In this document: positions 26,716-34,942 of the stretch, one piece after another
Numbering within the stretch: the stretch's first letter is position 1
Layout of the letters: the number at the start of each line of letters is the position of its first letter
Position numbers and translations under genes: made by a program
Notes under the pieces: generated by a model
What the model was told of the DNA's origin: nothing
Database searches by the model: none
The model's input: the letters and a program-made list of their open reading frames with translations, nothing else
NCBI RefSeq assembly: GCF_021026315.1
Contig: NZ_JAJNCX010000006.1
Coordinates: 234,469-298,468 of the forward strand
Length of the DNA: 64,000 nt
Origin: Rhizobium sp. C4
Lineage (GTDB): Bacteria; Pseudomonadota; Alphaproteobacteria; Rhizobiales; Rhizobiaceae
Direction of reading: 5' to 3'

Positions 26716-27477
26716 ATGGACATCAACGGCATAGCAGTTGCCATCACCGGTGGCGCATCGGGCCTCGGCGCAGGCGTCGCCAAACTGCTCGCATCGAAGG
26801 GCGCAAAGGTCGGAATTCTCGACCTGAACGCAGACCTCGGCGAAGGGCTGGCAAAGGAACTCGGCGCGACCTTCGCCCGCTGCGACGTCTCGAATGAGGA
26901 AAGCGCAATTGCCGCGCTTGACGCATTGGAAGCCAAGAACGGCACCGCCCGCGTGCTCGTCAATTGCGCCGGCATCGGCACGGCAAGCCGCATCGTCGGC
27001 CGCGACGGCCCGCATTCGCTCAGCGCCTTCGAGCGCGTCATCAAGGTCAATCTGATCGGCACATTCAACATGATGCGCCTCGCCGCCCACCGCATGCAGG
27101 CGCTCGAACCGCTCGCCGATGGCGAACGCGGCGTCATCATCTCGACCGCCTCCGTCGCCGCCTTCGAAGGCCAGATCGGCCAGGCCGCCTATGCAGCCTC
27201 CAAGGGCGGCATCGTCGCCATGACCCTGCCGGCGGCGCGCGAATTCTCCAAGATCGGCATCCGCGTCAACACGATCGCACCGGGCCTGTTCAAGACCCCG
27301 CTGATGAACGAACTGCCGGACGAGATCCAGGCCAGCCTCGGCGCCTCGATCCCCTTCCCGTCGCGTCTCGGCTCGGCGGAGGATTTCGCCAAGCTCGCCG
27401 CCTCGATGATCGAGATGAGCTACCTCAACGGCGAAACCGTCCGTCTCGACGGCGCGCTGCGCATGCAGCCGAAGTAA
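26716..27477 (+). CDS. SDR-family 3-hydroxyacyl-CoA dehydrogenase-like enzyme
   Basis: 253 residues, classical short-chain dehydrogenase/reductase. Nucleotide loop TGGASGLGAG at about residues 11-20, NCAGIG at about 90, catalytic Ser in STASVAAFEG, YxxxK as YAASK (about 160). Overall it resembles type II 3-hydroxyacyl-CoA dehydrogenase (HSD17B10-like), which would oxidise the 3-hydroxy-acyl-CoA formed by a hydratase. Placed between fcs and the MarR/crotonase genes, it points to a CoA-dependent beta-oxidative shortening of hydroxycinnamate side chains rather than retro-aldol cleavage to vanillin. AGAGGAG precedes the start. Confidence 0.88.
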   Translation: MDINGIAVAITGGASGLGAGVAKLLASKGAKVGILDLNADLGEGLAKELGATFARCDVSNEESAIAALDALEAKNGTARVLVNCAGIGTASRIVGRDGPHSLSAFERVIKVNLIGTFNMMRLAAHRMQALEPLADGERGVIISTASVAAFEGQIGQAAYAASKGGIVAMTLPAAREFSKIGIRVNTIAPGLFKTPLMNELPDEIQASLGASIPFPSRLGSAEDFAKLAASMIEMSYLNGETVRLDGALRMQPK

Positions 27478-27486
27478 GGAAGAGGT

Positions 27487-27927
27487 CTATTCGGCCAGCC
27501 TGTTGACGAGCCGGATCAACTCGTCGCGGGCTTCCGGCCCGCCGAGCTTCTCGATCATGCGGTCCTCATGCGCCTTCCAGGTGGTCAGCATGTTCTCGGC
27601 GAACTGCTCGCCGAGCGGCGTGAGGAAAAGCGCCTGGACGCGGCGGTCGGTCTCGGACTTGCGCCGCTCGACCAGATCACGCGCCTCCAGCCCGTCGACG
27701 ATGGCGACGAAATTGGCGCGCTGGATGCCAAGCGCTTCCGCGACCTCGCTCTGCTTGAGGCCCGGATTGTGCTTGATGATGAGCACGACGGAAAAGTCGG
27801 CAGGACGCAGGCCTTCTGCCGCGAAGGATTCACCGAAGTCCTGGAACACTGCGAGCTGGGCGCGGCGCAGCCTGTAGCCGACCGCATCGCTCAGTACGGA
27901 ATAGTTGATAATGATTCGCCTCCCCAT
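27487..27927 (-). CDS. MarR-family regulator of the hydroxycinnamate cluster
   Basis: 146 residues from ATG 27927 (MGRRIIINYSVLSD). MarR fold: dimer helices, HTH LKQSEVAEALGIQRANFVAIVDGLE (about 55-80), wing ARDLVERRKSETDRRVQALFLT. Regulators of this kind (FerC/FerR type) repress ferulate catabolism and release DNA on binding feruloyl-CoA. It is divergent from the crotonase gene and convergent with the SDR gene (9-bp gap). Candidate operators: the paired GTTAT-N5-ATAAC sites and GTTTGGCAAAC at 27935-27945, just ahead of its own start. No clear ribosome site is visible, so the start is uncertain. Confidence 0.87.
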   Translation of the reverse strand: MGRRIIINYSVLSDAVGYRLRRAQLAVFQDFGESFAAEGLRPADFSVVLIIKHNPGLKQSEVAEALGIQRANFVAIVDGLEARDLVERRKSETDRRVQALFLTPLGEQFAENMLTTWKAHEDRMIEKLGGPEARDELIRLVNRLAE

Positions 27928-28009
27928 AGCGAAGGTTTGGCAAACACTACATAATTCTGCGCCAATTGCAAAAAATCGCAACCGCGCACCTTGCCCAATC
28001 TTCGCTACA

Positions 28010-28024
28010 GTTATACTATATAAC
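28010..28024. promoter_or_regulatory. Operator between marR and crotonase genes
   Basis: Perfect inverted repeat GTTAT-ACTAT-ATAAC, same arms and spacing as the site at 24606-24620. It lies 54 bp ahead of the crotonase start and 83 bp ahead of the marR start. Confidence 0.7.
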
Positions 28025-28077
28025 TAATTTGGAAGACAACAGCAAAATATAAGACAGGCATGGGGAGGACGAGACCG

Positions 28078-28851
28078 ATGGCCGACAGCAAGCAGAATAT
28101 CCGTGTCAGCGTGGAAGGCAATCTCGCCTCGCTGACCTTCTGCCGCCCCGAAAAGCGCAACGCCATCAATGACCGCACGCTCGCCGAGCTGCGCGCCTTC
28201 TTCACCGCCCCGCCGCAGGGCGTGCGCTGCGTCATCATGAGCGGCGAAGGCGGGCACTATTCCGCCGGCCTCGACCTTTCCGAAGCCGTCGAGCGCAATT
28301 CGGTCGACGTCTTCCGCCATTCGCGCAGCTGGCATGAGGTCATGGACCTGATGCAGTTCGGCGGCCTGCCGATCGTCTCGGCCATGCAGGGCGCCGTCAT
28401 GGGGGGCGGTCTGGAAATTGCCGCAGCCACCCATGTCCGCATCGCCGAACCTTCGGTCAAGTTCCAGCTGCCGGAAGGCAAGCGCGGCATCTATGTCGGC
28501 GGCGGCGCCACGGCCCGCATCTCCCGCATCGTCGGTCCGGACCGCATGACCGAAATGATGCTGACCGGCCGCATCTATTCCGGCGAGGAAGGCCAGAAAA
28601 TCGGCCTCGCCCACTATCTCGTCGGCGAAGGCGAAGCGCTCGCCAAGGCGAAGGAACTGGCCGAAAACATCGCCACGAACTCGACGCTGATCAACCAGAT
28701 GGTCATCCAGGGCATTGCCCGCATCAACGACATGAGCCGCGCCGACGGCCTCTATGTCGAAAGCCTGACGGCCGCCATGACCCAGACCGGCCCCGACGCC
28801 CGCGAGGGCCTGAAGGCCTTCCTGGAAAAGCGCAAGCCCAACTTCTCCTGA
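28078..28851 (+). CDS. Crotonase / enoyl-CoA hydratase family protein
   Basis: 257 residues from ATG 28078, with GGGGAGGA (28062-28069) 8 nt upstream; ATG 28060 in frame is less likely. Crotonase fold: RPEKRNAIND, oxyanion-hole segments GGHYSAGLDLSE (about 58) and GAVMGGGLEIAAA (about 100), and acidic residue in PEGKRGIYVGGG. It would hydrate feruloyl/coumaroyl-CoA; whether it also cleaves the product to an aldehyde (hydroxycinnamoyl-CoA hydratase-lyase) cannot be decided from sequence, and no vanillin dehydrogenase gene is nearby. Shares its operator with fcs. Confidence 0.88.
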   Translation: MADSKQNIRVSVEGNLASLTFCRPEKRNAINDRTLAELRAFFTAPPQGVRCVIMSGEGGHYSAGLDLSEAVERNSVDVFRHSRSWHEVMDLMQFGGLPIVSAMQGAVMGGGLEIAAATHVRIAEPSVKFQLPEGKRGIYVGGGATARISRIVGPDRMTEMMLTGRIYSGEEGQKIGLAHYLVGEGEALAKAKELAENIATNSTLINQMVIQGIARINDMSRADGLYVESLTAAMTQTGPDAREGLKAFLEKRKPNFS

Positions 28852-28974
28852 GGGTCTGGCCCCATCCGGGCCACCGCCCCTCAAGAAACCCGTGCGCCCG
28901 CCCGCATTTCCCGTTGAAGCGGACGCACGAACACGCTAAGAAGCCGCATCGGATCGGCTTCAGGCCGAAAGCGT

Positions 28975-29051
28975 GCACCCGTAGCTCAGCTGGATAGAGT
29001 GTTGGATTCCGATTCCAAAGGTCACAGGTTCGAATCCTGTCGGGTGCGCCA
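28975..29051 (+). tRNA. tRNA-Arg (anticodon CCG)
   Basis: 77 nt with encoded CCA. Acceptor stem GCACCCG (28975-28981) / CGGGTGC (29041-29047), discriminator G, D-arm GCTCAGCTGGATAGAGT, anticodon arm TTGGA-TTCCGAT-TCCAA giving anticodon CCG, T-arm ACAGG-TTCGAAT-CCTGT. Confidence 0.97.
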
Positions 29052-29112
29052 TTTCCGCCGATTGCACGTCACAACAAGCGACAGCTGAACCAAACCCGGG
29101 CGAACCTTGGGT

Positions 29113-29862
29113 TCAGACCCTTCGTGTCTGGTAGAGCGCAACCGCATCGGCCCCGCCCGGAAACTGAAGCCGACCTGTCGTGTCGTGGACGGCATTCCAG
29201 ATGGCTTCGGCGACATCCGTTTCCTTGGTCGTCATGGCGGGATGCGCAAATGCCGCGAAGATCGGCGTTGCGAAACCGGCATAGGCCGGCGGGATCAGAT
29301 CTTCTATCCGCACATCCGTATTCTGCGCAAAACGCGTCGTCGGCGCATAGCCGGGTTCGACCAGCGTGGCGCGGACATCGAAATAGCCAAGCTCGTGCGC
29401 GAGCGAGCCGGTAAAGCCCTCGATCGCCTGCTTGCTGGCGGTGTAGGCCGCCGCCAGAGGCATGGCAGCGAGCGTCACGCTCGACGTCACGTTGACGATC
29501 ACGCCGGAGCGACGCTCACGCATCTGCGGAATGACGGCCTGGCACATGGCCATCACGCCGAATGTGTTGGTGGCGAAGACCTTGCGGACATGCGCCATCG
29601 GCGTCGCCTCGAAGGCACCGACAACGCCAATGCCGGCATTGTTGACCAGCACGTCAATGGGGCCGGCTGCCGCAATGGTGGCGGCGATGCTCTCGTCGCT
29701 TGTGACATCGAGCGGCAGAAGACGCAGCCGGGGTGAAGCCGGGAAAAGGCTGGCATCGGGGCGGCGCATCGTTGCGATGACATTCCAGCCCTTGTCGAGG
29801 AAACGGCGCGCCGTCTCAAGGCCGTAGCCAGAAGATGTGCCGGTGATCAGGATCGTTTGCAT
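29113..29862 (-). CDS. SDR-family oxidoreductase
   Basis: 249 residues from ATG 29862, preceded by GGAGG with 6 nt spacing. Classical SDR: TGTSSGYGLE nucleotide loop (about 7-16), NNAGIG (about 75), catalytic Ser in NVTSSVTLAA (about 127), YTASK (about 140), PGYAPT. Substrate unknown. Downstream of a same-strand AraC regulator (124-bp gap) with which it shares the TGGACGA motif in its promoter, so it is the probable target of that regulator. Confidence 0.88.
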   Translation of the reverse strand: MQTILITGTSSGYGLETARRFLDKGWNVIATMRRPDASLFPASPRLRLLPLDVTSDESIAATIAAAGPIDVLVNNAGIGVVGAFEATPMAHVRKVFATNTFGVMAMCQAVIPQMRERRSGVIVNVTSSVTLAAMPLAAAYTASKQAIEGFTGSLAHELGYFDVRATLVEPGYAPTTRFAQNTDVRIEDLIPPAYAGFATPIFAAFAHPAMTTKETDVAEAIWNAVHDTTGRLQFPGGADAVALYQTRRV

Positions 29863-29909
29863 GGGAACCTCCATTCGTTTCGGATGGTTCCTTGATAGCT
29901 CCGATCATC

Positions 29910-29955
29910 TGGACGAACTATAATTCAAGATCCATTTATATTGCTCAATCGTCCA
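29910..29955. promoter_or_regulatory. Long-spaced inverted repeat in SDR promoter
   Basis: TGGACGA (29910-29916) and TCGTCCA (29949-29955), a perfect 7-bp inverted repeat with 32 bp between, spanning the AT-rich promoter of the SDR gene. The same octamer ATCGTCCA recurs at 30940-30947 upstream of the AraC gene. Confidence 0.5.
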
Positions 29956-29986
29956 TACCGGCAACAAACTCGCCAGCACTCTGATC

Positions 29987-30901
29987 TCAGGCGAGGCCGG
30001 CGCTGCCATGCATCCGGGCAAATTGTCCCGGCGGGCAGCCAAGCCGCTTGCGGAACGCCGTGCTGAAGGCGCTGGCGGAATCGTAGCCGATGTCGTCGGC
30101 GATCCGGTCGAGCGTCTTCGCCCCGCGCAGCAAGGCATCCTTGGCCAGCGCCATGCGCCAGCGGGCGAGATATTCGATCGGTCCGCAGCCGAGCACGGCG
30201 GCGAAACGCGCGGCAAAGGCCGATCGCGATTGGCCTGCGATGCGCGCAAGGCCCGCAACCGTCCAGTCGGCGCGGACATCCGCATGCATGGCGGCAAGCA
30301 CCCGCGCAAGCGCGGGATCGCGCATGCCGTGCAGGAGACCGGCGCGGTCTTCGTCCATCGTCTTTTCCTGTGACCGCAGGGCCTCGATGAGCAGAACTTC
30401 GAGCATGCGCTGGAGGATCATGTCCTTGCCCGGCTCGTCGCCACGGCATTCCTCGGCGATGAGATCGATCAACCGGCCAAGCCGGGCCGACCGCCCTTCC
30501 GACGGCGGAACATGGATCATGCGCGGCAAAAGGGCGAGCAGCAGCGGCGCATTCACCGCCTCGATACGAAACGTGCCGCCCAGCGCCATGAAATCAGCTT
30601 CGCCCTCCGGCTCGCCATGGCGGACAGGCACATCCATCGGGTCTGTCGGCGTCCCGACCATGCCTGGGCGGCTGCTCAACGTGAAGGCCGGCGTTGAGGG
30701 CAGCAGCACGAATGCGCCCGTCTCCAGCTTCAGCGGCTTTTCCCCCTCAAACGCAATCCAGCATTCGCCCTTGAGAATGATCGTGAAACCGGGGGCATCA
30801 TGCGCGGCATAGCGCACGGCCCATTCACCCAGGCCGGAAATGGGCTTCGAGATGGCCGTGTTCGGTCGAAGCAGGGCAATCACGTCGCTGAGCGGGTCCA
30901 T
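29987..30901 (-). CDS. AraC-family transcriptional regulator (cupin-type sensor)
   Basis: 304 residues from ATG 30901 (MDPLSDVIALLRP). N-terminal cupin-like effector domain (FTIILKGECWIAFEGEKPLKLETGAFVLLPS, about 40-75) and C-terminal double helix-turn-helix (about 205-300: WTVAGLARIAGQSRSAFAARF, then LDRIADDIGYDSASAFSTAFRKRLGCPPGQF). This layout is common next to SDR genes acting on aldehydes or reactive compounds. Directly upstream of the SDR gene on the same strand. Confidence 0.88.
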   Translation of the reverse strand: MDPLSDVIALLRPNTAISKPISGLGEWAVRYAAHDAPGFTIILKGECWIAFEGEKPLKLETGAFVLLPSTPAFTLSSRPGMVGTPTDPMDVPVRHGEPEGEADFMALGGTFRIEAVNAPLLLALLPRMIHVPPSEGRSARLGRLIDLIAEECRGDEPGKDMILQRMLEVLLIEALRSQEKTMDEDRAGLLHGMRDPALARVLAAMHADVRADWTVAGLARIAGQSRSAFAARFAAVLGCGPIEYLARWRMALAKDALLRGAKTLDRIADDIGYDSASAFSTAFRKRLGCPPGQFARMHGSAGLA

Positions 30902-31365
30902 TCGGATGGTCCATAGATTATTATGAGGGAAAATTATGGATCGTCCAGGACTGCAAGTCCAGAGCCTCGGGCAGATGGCCGGATCACGCAGCGCGGCGCA
31001 CCGCCATCTCCTCTTTGCTTCAGGAGAACCTGCGACACGAAACTCCCCCCAACCGCCCCCTCTCCCCCAAAACAAGCACGGCGGCCGGGGAAACCCGACC
31101 GCCGCTAACTCGCTAGTTCTAACAATTGCGCAGGAGTGAAATGTATGGATCGGAAAATTTCTGTACTATGCTTTCTGGATATTTAACTCTCGAACGACGC
31201 GCAATATCTTGCGACACAGGCGGTGAATTTTGAGACGCTGGGTCGAAAAAACCGTCGGCAGCGAGGGCCTTTCAGGCTAAGATGCGGGCGCGGGCGGCGG
31301 AGGGGGCAGGTGTCTGCCCTGCCGGGTCGACACATGCCGTAATCATCGAATCAGGACTTCAGGAC
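30902..31365. other. Intergenic region between divergent araC genes
   Basis: About 460 bp without a confident gene. It holds the 29987-30901 gene's promoter with CCATA-N19-TATGG (30911-30939) and ATCGTCCA (30940-30947). It also has a strong GC hairpin CGGCGGCCGGG/CCCGACCGCCG (31079-31104), which on the minus strand is followed by a T-rich stretch, and a possible 30-codon ORF at 31141-31233 with AGGAG 4 nt ahead. Low-complexity GC-rich DNA follows at 31280-31320. Confidence 0.4.
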
Positions 31366-32448
31366 ATGACACACAAGGAGCGCGCGGCGCGCCTGCCCTT
31401 CGTCCAGATCGGCATCGGTCCGGGCATGCCCGAGCCTCTGGAGGCCGCCCGGCAGATCGTTCGGCTGATGTTCGATCTCGATGCCCCGACGCCGGAGATC
31501 GGCGAGAATTTCGAGATGAACGTCACGGTCTACGATCTGGGTCCCTTGCAGATCTCGACATGCCGGTCTTCGGGAAGCATCCTGCGGCGCACCCCGGCGC
31601 TTGTCGCGCTGACCCGCACCGATCACTTCATCGTCCAGTTCTACAGACGCGGCAGCTTCCATACGACGATCGAGGGCACCCGCGCAGACGTGCCGGCCGG
31701 TTCGCTCGCCTTCCTCGACCTGACGCGCCCCAGCGTGATCGAGGCGGACAGGGTCGACAACCTGGCGCTGACGATCCCGCCGGATTTCCTCATTCCCCTG
31801 GTCGCCGATCCGCACTCCATCCACGGACTGGTGCTGAGGCCCGACAGCGAGGCGAACGTGACGCTGACCATGCATCTGGAGGACCTGTGGCAGCGCCTGC
31901 CGACGCTGACGCCGGCGGAGGCGCAGGAGGAAGCCCAATCGCTCTGCGCCATGCTGGCCGCGGTCATCGGCGCCCATGCGCAGCGGCGCTCGATGGCGCG
32001 GGCGCATCTGCGCAAGAACCAGTTCGGCGCCATCTGCCGCTGGATCGACGGCCAGCTCGGCGATCCAGCGCTGGAACCGGCGGCCATTACCCGCAAGTTC
32101 TACATCACGCGTCCCACGCTCTATCGCATGTTCGAGCAGCGCGGCGGGATCATGAAATACATCCTCGAACGCCGGCTGGAGAAGGTGTTCCACGACCTCG
32201 TCGACAAAAGCCGCAGCGACGAGAAGATCGGTTCGATCCTGCATCGCTGGGGCCTGCAGGATCACACCTCCGCCGGCCGGGCGTTCCGCTCCTATTTCGG
32301 CGTGACGCCGAGGCAGGTCCGCGCCAGCATGCCGGCCCGCATGAACTGGCCGCCGCGGACAAGCACCGAAGCCTTCCGCATCGACAACATCGACCGGCTC
32401 GGCCCGCTGCTGGAAAAGCACAACGTGCGTGTCACCCGCGACGAATAG
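31366..32448 (+). CDS. AraC-family transcriptional regulator
   Basis: 360 residues from ATG 31366. N-terminal about 200 residues resemble the AraC-binding-like domain that reads small ligands (FIVQFYRRGSFHTTIEGTRADVPAGSLAFLDL); the C-terminal about 100 residues carry the two helix-turn-helix motifs (ITRKFYITRPTLYRMFEQRGG; SDEKIGSILHRWGLQDHTSAGRAFRSYFGVTPRQVR). Encoded next to a GNAT acetyltransferase in the same direction, 148 bp later; ligand and regulon unknown. Confidence 0.86.
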   Translation: MTHKERAARLPFVQIGIGPGMPEPLEAARQIVRLMFDLDAPTPEIGENFEMNVTVYDLGPLQISTCRSSGSILRRTPALVALTRTDHFIVQFYRRGSFHTTIEGTRADVPAGSLAFLDLTRPSVIEADRVDNLALTIPPDFLIPLVADPHSIHGLVLRPDSEANVTLTMHLEDLWQRLPTLTPAEAQEEAQSLCAMLAAVIGAHAQRRSMARAHLRKNQFGAICRWIDGQLGDPALEPAAITRKFYITRPTLYRMFEQRGGIMKYILERRLEKVFHDLVDKSRSDEKIGSILHRWGLQDHTSAGRAFRSYFGVTPRQVRASMPARMNWPPRTSTEAFRIDNIDRLGPLLEKHNVRVTRDE

Positions 32449-32595
32449 AAGGGCCGGGCGAGACGAAACCCGCCGCGCTCCTCCTGCCGCCAGTCCGGAA
32501 ATTTGCATGATCATTCCTGCAAATTGGAGATCCGCACCCCATATGAAGCTCGACGCCGGCGGTCGCACGCGGCTGGATCAGAGAGGACGGGCGGC

Positions 32596-33147
32596 ATGGA
32601 CACGATCGAGACGGACCGACTTTCACTGAGGAATTTCAAGCCGCAGGATGCGACCGATCTGTTTGCCTACCTGCATCGGCCGACCGCAAGCTGTTTCCTC
32701 TCCATGGCCCTTGAGGACATGCAGGCGGCCGAGGACGAGGCGCGGAAACGCAGCCAGGACGACGAGCACATCGCGGTCTGCCTCAGGCAGACCGGTCAGG
32801 TGATCGGCGACGTCTTTGCCGTTCAGGAGGAGGACACGTTCTCGATCGGCTGGAACTTCAACCCCGCCTTCGGCGGCCAGGGCTATGCCCTGGAAGCGGC
32901 GCGCGCCATGATAGCCGATCTCTTCACCAACCGGAACGCGCGCCGGCTCTATGCCTATGTGGAAGACCACAACCGCCCCTCGCGCCGTCTGTGCGAGCGG
33001 CTGGGCATGCGGATGGAAGGCATGTTCCTCGAATTCGTGTCCTTCCTCAACGACGCCGACGGCGAGCCGATCTACGAGAACACCGGGCAATACGCCCTGC
33101 TGCGGAAGGAATGGGAAGCATTGGAGAAAGGGCGGTCGACGTCCTGA
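32596..33147 (+). CDS. GNAT-family N-acetyltransferase
   Basis: 183 residues from ATG 32596 after GAGAGGACGG. RimJ/RimL-type GNAT (Acetyltransf_3) signature: IETDRLSLRNFKPQDATDLFAYL opening, acetyl-CoA loop FNPAFGGQGYALEAARAMIADLF (about 93-115) and NRPSRRLCERLGMRMEG. It transfers acetyl from acetyl-CoA to an amine such as a protein N-terminus or antibiotic; specificity unknown. Confidence 0.88.
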   Translation: MDTIETDRLSLRNFKPQDATDLFAYLHRPTASCFLSMALEDMQAAEDEARKRSQDDEHIAVCLRQTGQVIGDVFAVQEEDTFSIGWNFNPAFGGQGYALEAARAMIADLFTNRNARRLYAYVEDHNRPSRRLCERLGMRMEGMFLEFVSFLNDADGEPIYENTGQYALLRKEWEALEKGRSTS

Positions 33148-33168
33148 AGCGAGGGCAACCTCAAGCGA

Positions 33169-34560
33169 TCAGAGACGCGCCTTCAGGGACAGGGCGGCAC
33201 GGCCGAAGTCGATCGGCACCGCGGACGACCGACGCCCGGCGGTAAGCTCCGGCCCGCCCACGCCCACGGCAAGCAGCTTGCCGAACGCCTCGACGTCCAC
33301 CGGCGGGCTGAACAGATAGCCCTGATACAGCCGGCAGCCGGCCTCGCGCAGGCGGTTGAGCTGCTCGACCGTCTCGACACCCTCGGCAATCACCTGCAGA
33401 TCCAGCTTGTCGCCAAGGTCGATGATCGCTTCCGTCACCACCATGTTCGACTTGTTCGTCAGCATGTCGTGGACGAAGGCCTTGTCGATCTTGATCTGCC
33501 CGAGCGGGAAACGGTGCAGGACGCTGAGCGAGGAATAGCCGGTGCCGAAATCGTCAAGCGACCAGACAATGCCGATCGCCTTCAGCGCATTCATCTTCTC
33601 CGTCGTCGCTTCGACATTGTCGACGAACATGCTTTCGGTCAGCTCAAGCTTGAGCCTGGAGGCGTTGACGCCGCTGAGGCGGACGATTTCTGCGACGCTC
33701 TGGACGAAATCAGGCTGGCGGAACTGCGATGCGCTGACATTCACGGCCATCGTCAGATGCTCCGTCTCCGGCCGCGCCTCCCAGATGGCCAGCTGCGCAC
33801 AGGCCGCCCGCAGAACCCAGTTGCCGATCGGAACGATGAGCCCGGTCTCCTCGGCGAGCGGGATGAACTTGAACGGCGGAATGTCGCCCATCTTGGCATG
33901 GCGCCAGCGAATGAGCGCTTCGGCCCCGGTCACGGCGCCATCGTCATCGACCTGCGGCTGGTAGTGAAGCACGAAATCGCCGTTGGCGATCGCCTTGCGC
34001 ACCTCGGATTCCATCATCCGCCGCGTCGACAGGTCGGCATTCATGATGACGACGATGAAGACCAGCTCGATGAGGGCAGTGATGGTGTTGGCCCAGACGC
34101 CAATCTCCGCAACATCCTGGGGAATGACGAGAGCCGGGTCCTTGATGCCGATGAACGTGTTGGAAAAGACGGCGAAACCCACCAGGCAGAGCGCCGGGAT
34201 CACGTATTTCATATAGATGCCGCCACGGCGGAAGATGAAATACCCACCGAGCGCGACGGAGAGGAAATGCATCTGCGTGGCCCGGTGCACGCCCTCCGGC
34301 ACGTTGTCGAAGAGGCAGGACACCGCAATGAACAGCGGCAGGACATGCCCGGCCAGCATCGCAGCCGCCGTCAGCCGTCCCCGATAGGCGAGCCAGAACA
34401 GGACAAGACCGAAAATGATGAGGACCGCATGCATGGCGGCCAGCACCGGCCTGTCGAAGACAATAAACGCCGTTCCCCATGCCATGCCGATCAGCATGAC
34501 AATGGTTCCCGAGCCCAATAAATTGGCTCTCACCCGACGTATATGCCCGTCATCCCGCAT
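33169..34560 (-). CDS. Membrane-anchored EAL-domain c-di-GMP phosphodiesterase
   Basis: 463 residues. About six transmembrane helices (residues 12-180) are followed directly by an EAL domain (about 185-440). All catalytic and metal-binding signatures are present: EALIRW, NVSASQF, ELTES, DDFGTGYSSL, KIDKAFV, EGVE and QGYLF, so it should hydrolyse c-di-GMP. No GGDEF domain. Membrane part is a MASE-like unknown sensor. Stands alone and is divergent from the lactate operon. Start ATG 34560. Confidence 0.92.
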   Translation of the reverse strand: MRDDGHIRRVRANLLGSGTIVMLIGMAWGTAFIVFDRPVLAAMHAVLIIFGLVLFWLAYRGRLTAAAMLAGHVLPLFIAVSCLFDNVPEGVHRATQMHFLSVALGGYFIFRRGGIYMKYVIPALCLVGFAVFSNTFIGIKDPALVIPQDVAEIGVWANTITALIELVFIVVIMNADLSTRRMMESEVRKAIANGDFVLHYQPQVDDDGAVTGAEALIRWRHAKMGDIPPFKFIPLAEETGLIVPIGNWVLRAACAQLAIWEARPETEHLTMAVNVSASQFRQPDFVQSVAEIVRLSGVNASRLKLELTESMFVDNVEATTEKMNALKAIGIVWSLDDFGTGYSSLSVLHRFPLGQIKIDKAFVHDMLTNKSNMVVTEAIIDLGDKLDLQVIAEGVETVEQLNRLREAGCRLYQGYLFSPPVDVEAFGKLLAVGVGGPELTAGRRSSAVPIDFGRAALSLKARL

Positions 34561-34814
34561 GTAACACTTTTAAATTGAACCTTAGAATCGCCAGTCTCAA
34601 TCATTAAGGCACTTAGATATAAAATAAACATAAACTGACAAAAGACATTTTTAACGATTGGGCGGATGCCGATCCGGCAAACGCCGCCTGCGTGCGAGGC
34701 GCCACCGCGCCGCATGGGCGCCGGCCAAACCTTCTCCATCTGCTCCCGGATGTGACGCCTTGTCACCGAAACCGCTTGCCGACCTTCCGAACATGCACCC
34801 TCTCCAACGCACAT

Positions 34815-34842
34815 TTGGTACTACCATATGGCAGCTTATACT
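34815..34842 (+). promoter_or_regulatory. lldP promoter
   Basis: -10 box TATACT (34837-34842) with TTGGTA (34815-34820) at 16 bp as -35. The -35 lies inside the upstream operator, so a bound repressor would block polymerase. Confidence 0.5.
34816..34826. promoter_or_regulatory. LldR/FadR-type operator O1
   Basis: TGGT-ACT-ACCA, a perfect match to the TNGTNNNACNA consensus of FadR-subfamily GntR regulators. It overlaps the lldP -35 box. Confidence 0.75.
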
Positions 34843-34911
34843 TTAGTTTTGCCCTCATGTCTTTGACTCAGCGCAAGATATATGCGACTAGACGAACCAA
34901 TACCGCTGTTT

Positions 34912-34922
34912 TGGTAGGACCA
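34912..34922. promoter_or_regulatory. LldR/FadR-type operator O2
   Basis: TGGT-AGG-ACCA, same arms as O1. Centre-to-centre distance 96 bp, close to nine helical turns, placing both on the same DNA face for repressor looping. It sits just ahead of the lldP ribosome site. Confidence 0.75.
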
Positions 34923-34942
34923 TATTTCCGGGAGGGATCACT

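Larger units (their letters stand above)
34561..34942. other. Divergent control region of the lactate operon and EAL gene
   Basis: About 380 bp with no gene. The left part (34561-34650) is AT-rich and holds the EAL gene's promoter. The right part holds the lldP promoter and two FadR-type operators, listed separately. Confidence 0.6.
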
